Origin: Cruorifilaria tuberocauda
Lineage: Eukaryota; Nematoda; Chromadorea; Rhabditida; Onchocercidae
Direction: 5' to 3'
Length of the DNA stretch: 64,000 nt
Assembly: GCA_013365365.1 (NCBI GenBank)
Contig: JABVXU010000039.1
Location: forward strand, 62,001-126,000
Position 1 is the stretch's first letter; every line of letters starts with the position of its first letter. Of this stretch, positions 63,358 to 64,000 are shown piece after piece. The notes under the pieces were generated by a model that was not told where the DNA came from, searched no databases, and worked only from the letters and a program-made list of their open reading frames with translations. Both the position numbers and the translations under genes were made by a program.

Positions 63358-64000
63358 TGTTCTTTCCGGTTCGAGTGACTTCTGTTCTATCTGCATGGAA
63401 TCAAACTGCTGTCTTTTGAGTCAGGAAAAATGACAGTTCTTACGCGTGTACCTCAAACTTGGGTAATTAAACCTTTTATTAGGACAGATTCAATACATAT
63501 CTTAATACAACATCAACACATTGACATTAATAATTCTACAACATTGTGAAGACTTTCAAGTATCAATAAGTTAAGGGAAAGGAGACCCAACTCTAACCTT
63601 TATTGACCCTCCGCACTTCTTGAGTAAATTCTTCACAATGTTTCTAGTGCTCAGGACACTTTCATTTTGAAGGAGGACGGGCTATGGACGGTTTGTAACA
63701 ATATATATTATAACAATACTATCTCTCCATTGATTGGCTTTCGTTGTATGCGACTGCGCGGAATTTTATGCATTCTTTGCGTTCGTTTCCTCACTTCTTC
63801 CAAATATTCCTCTTGCATATTTTCCACAACAGTTGCAACCGTTAACGGTTGATTAATTCTTGTTGATTAGGTCGACTTTCTGCTCAGGAGCATTTGGTCC
63901 TTCACACTCCCGTAAACTGTTCTCACTATCCAACGAACTATTCATATTATTGTAGCCAGTTTCTTTTAACAATGTCGTATGACATTCCCAATTTTGTTTT
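63358..64000 (-). mobile_element. degenerate LTR retrotransposon 3' end, Pao/BEL-like, running off the window
   Basis: On the minus strand a frame open from the window edge stops at 63853 (TAA; EQKVDLINKN). A second frame starting just before it reads MQEEYLEEVRKRTQRMHK, then RKPINGEIVLL and a stop near 63706. YLEEVRKRTQ plus GEIVLL is the integrase C-terminal pattern of Pao/BEL elements. The change of frame and early stop show decay. Directly after it comes a candidate LTR of about 343 bp, starting TGTTACAAACC at 63700 and ending GGAAAGAACA at 63358 (TG...CA ends). An AATAAA lies just before the SL1 sequence. I see no clear polypurine tract, and the other LTR is outside the window, so the borders are inferred. 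Confidence 0.55.
63452..63473 (-). other. exact 22-nt nematode SL1 spliced-leader sequence
   Basis: The minus strand from 63473 to 63452 begins GGTTTAATTA and ends AAGTTTGAG, matching all 22 positions of canonical SL1. It is followed by GTACACGCGTAAGAACTG, so a GT donor dinucleotide is kept after GAG as in SL RNA genes, but the rest of an SL RNA is not recognisable. It lies inside the candidate LTR, a few bases after AATAAA. Confidence 0.9.

Overview
The window is AT-rich animal DNA with short exons and small GT-AG introns. It looks like a parasitic (filarial or other spirurid, clade III) nematode. The grounds are a DC-STAMP/SPE-42-type sperm protein, a DAF-7/TGF-beta-like ligand, a TTBK-type kinase of the sort expanded in nematodes, a nematode-style Cys-loop anion channel, and an exact copy of the nematode SL1 spliced leader near the right end. 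All gene models were joined by hand from splice signals, reading phase and protein family resemblance. Models given as complete have a coding length divisible by three.

Left part (1-34 kb, all confident genes on +): a DC-STAMP-like membrane protein with a C-terminal zinc-binding domain (cut by the window start); a nine-cysteine TGF-beta superfamily ligand; about 5 kb of gene-free DNA with several minisatellites; an 89-residue secreted cysteine-rich protein; a 61-residue basic protein; a tau-tubulin/casein-kinase-like kinase; then three tandem paralogues (22.6-25.8, 27.0-29.4 and 31.3-34.1 kb) of an unrecognised coiled-coil family with a shared exon layout. The third paralogue has gained a 16-residue repeat and a C-terminal membrane anchor.

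Middle (34.7-47.8 kb): a 12-exon minus-strand Cys-loop anion channel whose first exons encode a signal peptide and an EGF-like domain. It is followed by about 6.5 kb of repeat-rich, gene-free DNA.

Right part (47.8-61.3 kb): four conserved cell-biology genes head to tail on the minus strand: ITFG2-like (KICSTOR), an F-box/FBA protein, YIPF6 (Golgi) and PRPF31 (spliceosome). A small plus-strand coiled-coil ORF lies between the first two. The last 650 bp hold a decayed LTR retrotransposon end (Pao/BEL-like integrase tail plus a candidate LTR), and the SL1 sequence lies inside that LTR.

The most interesting items are the SL1 sequence inside the LTR, the three-gene coiled-coil family, the EGF-tipped ligand-gated channel, a 5' splice site copied five times in tandem, and a GC-rich island that looks like a structured RNA.
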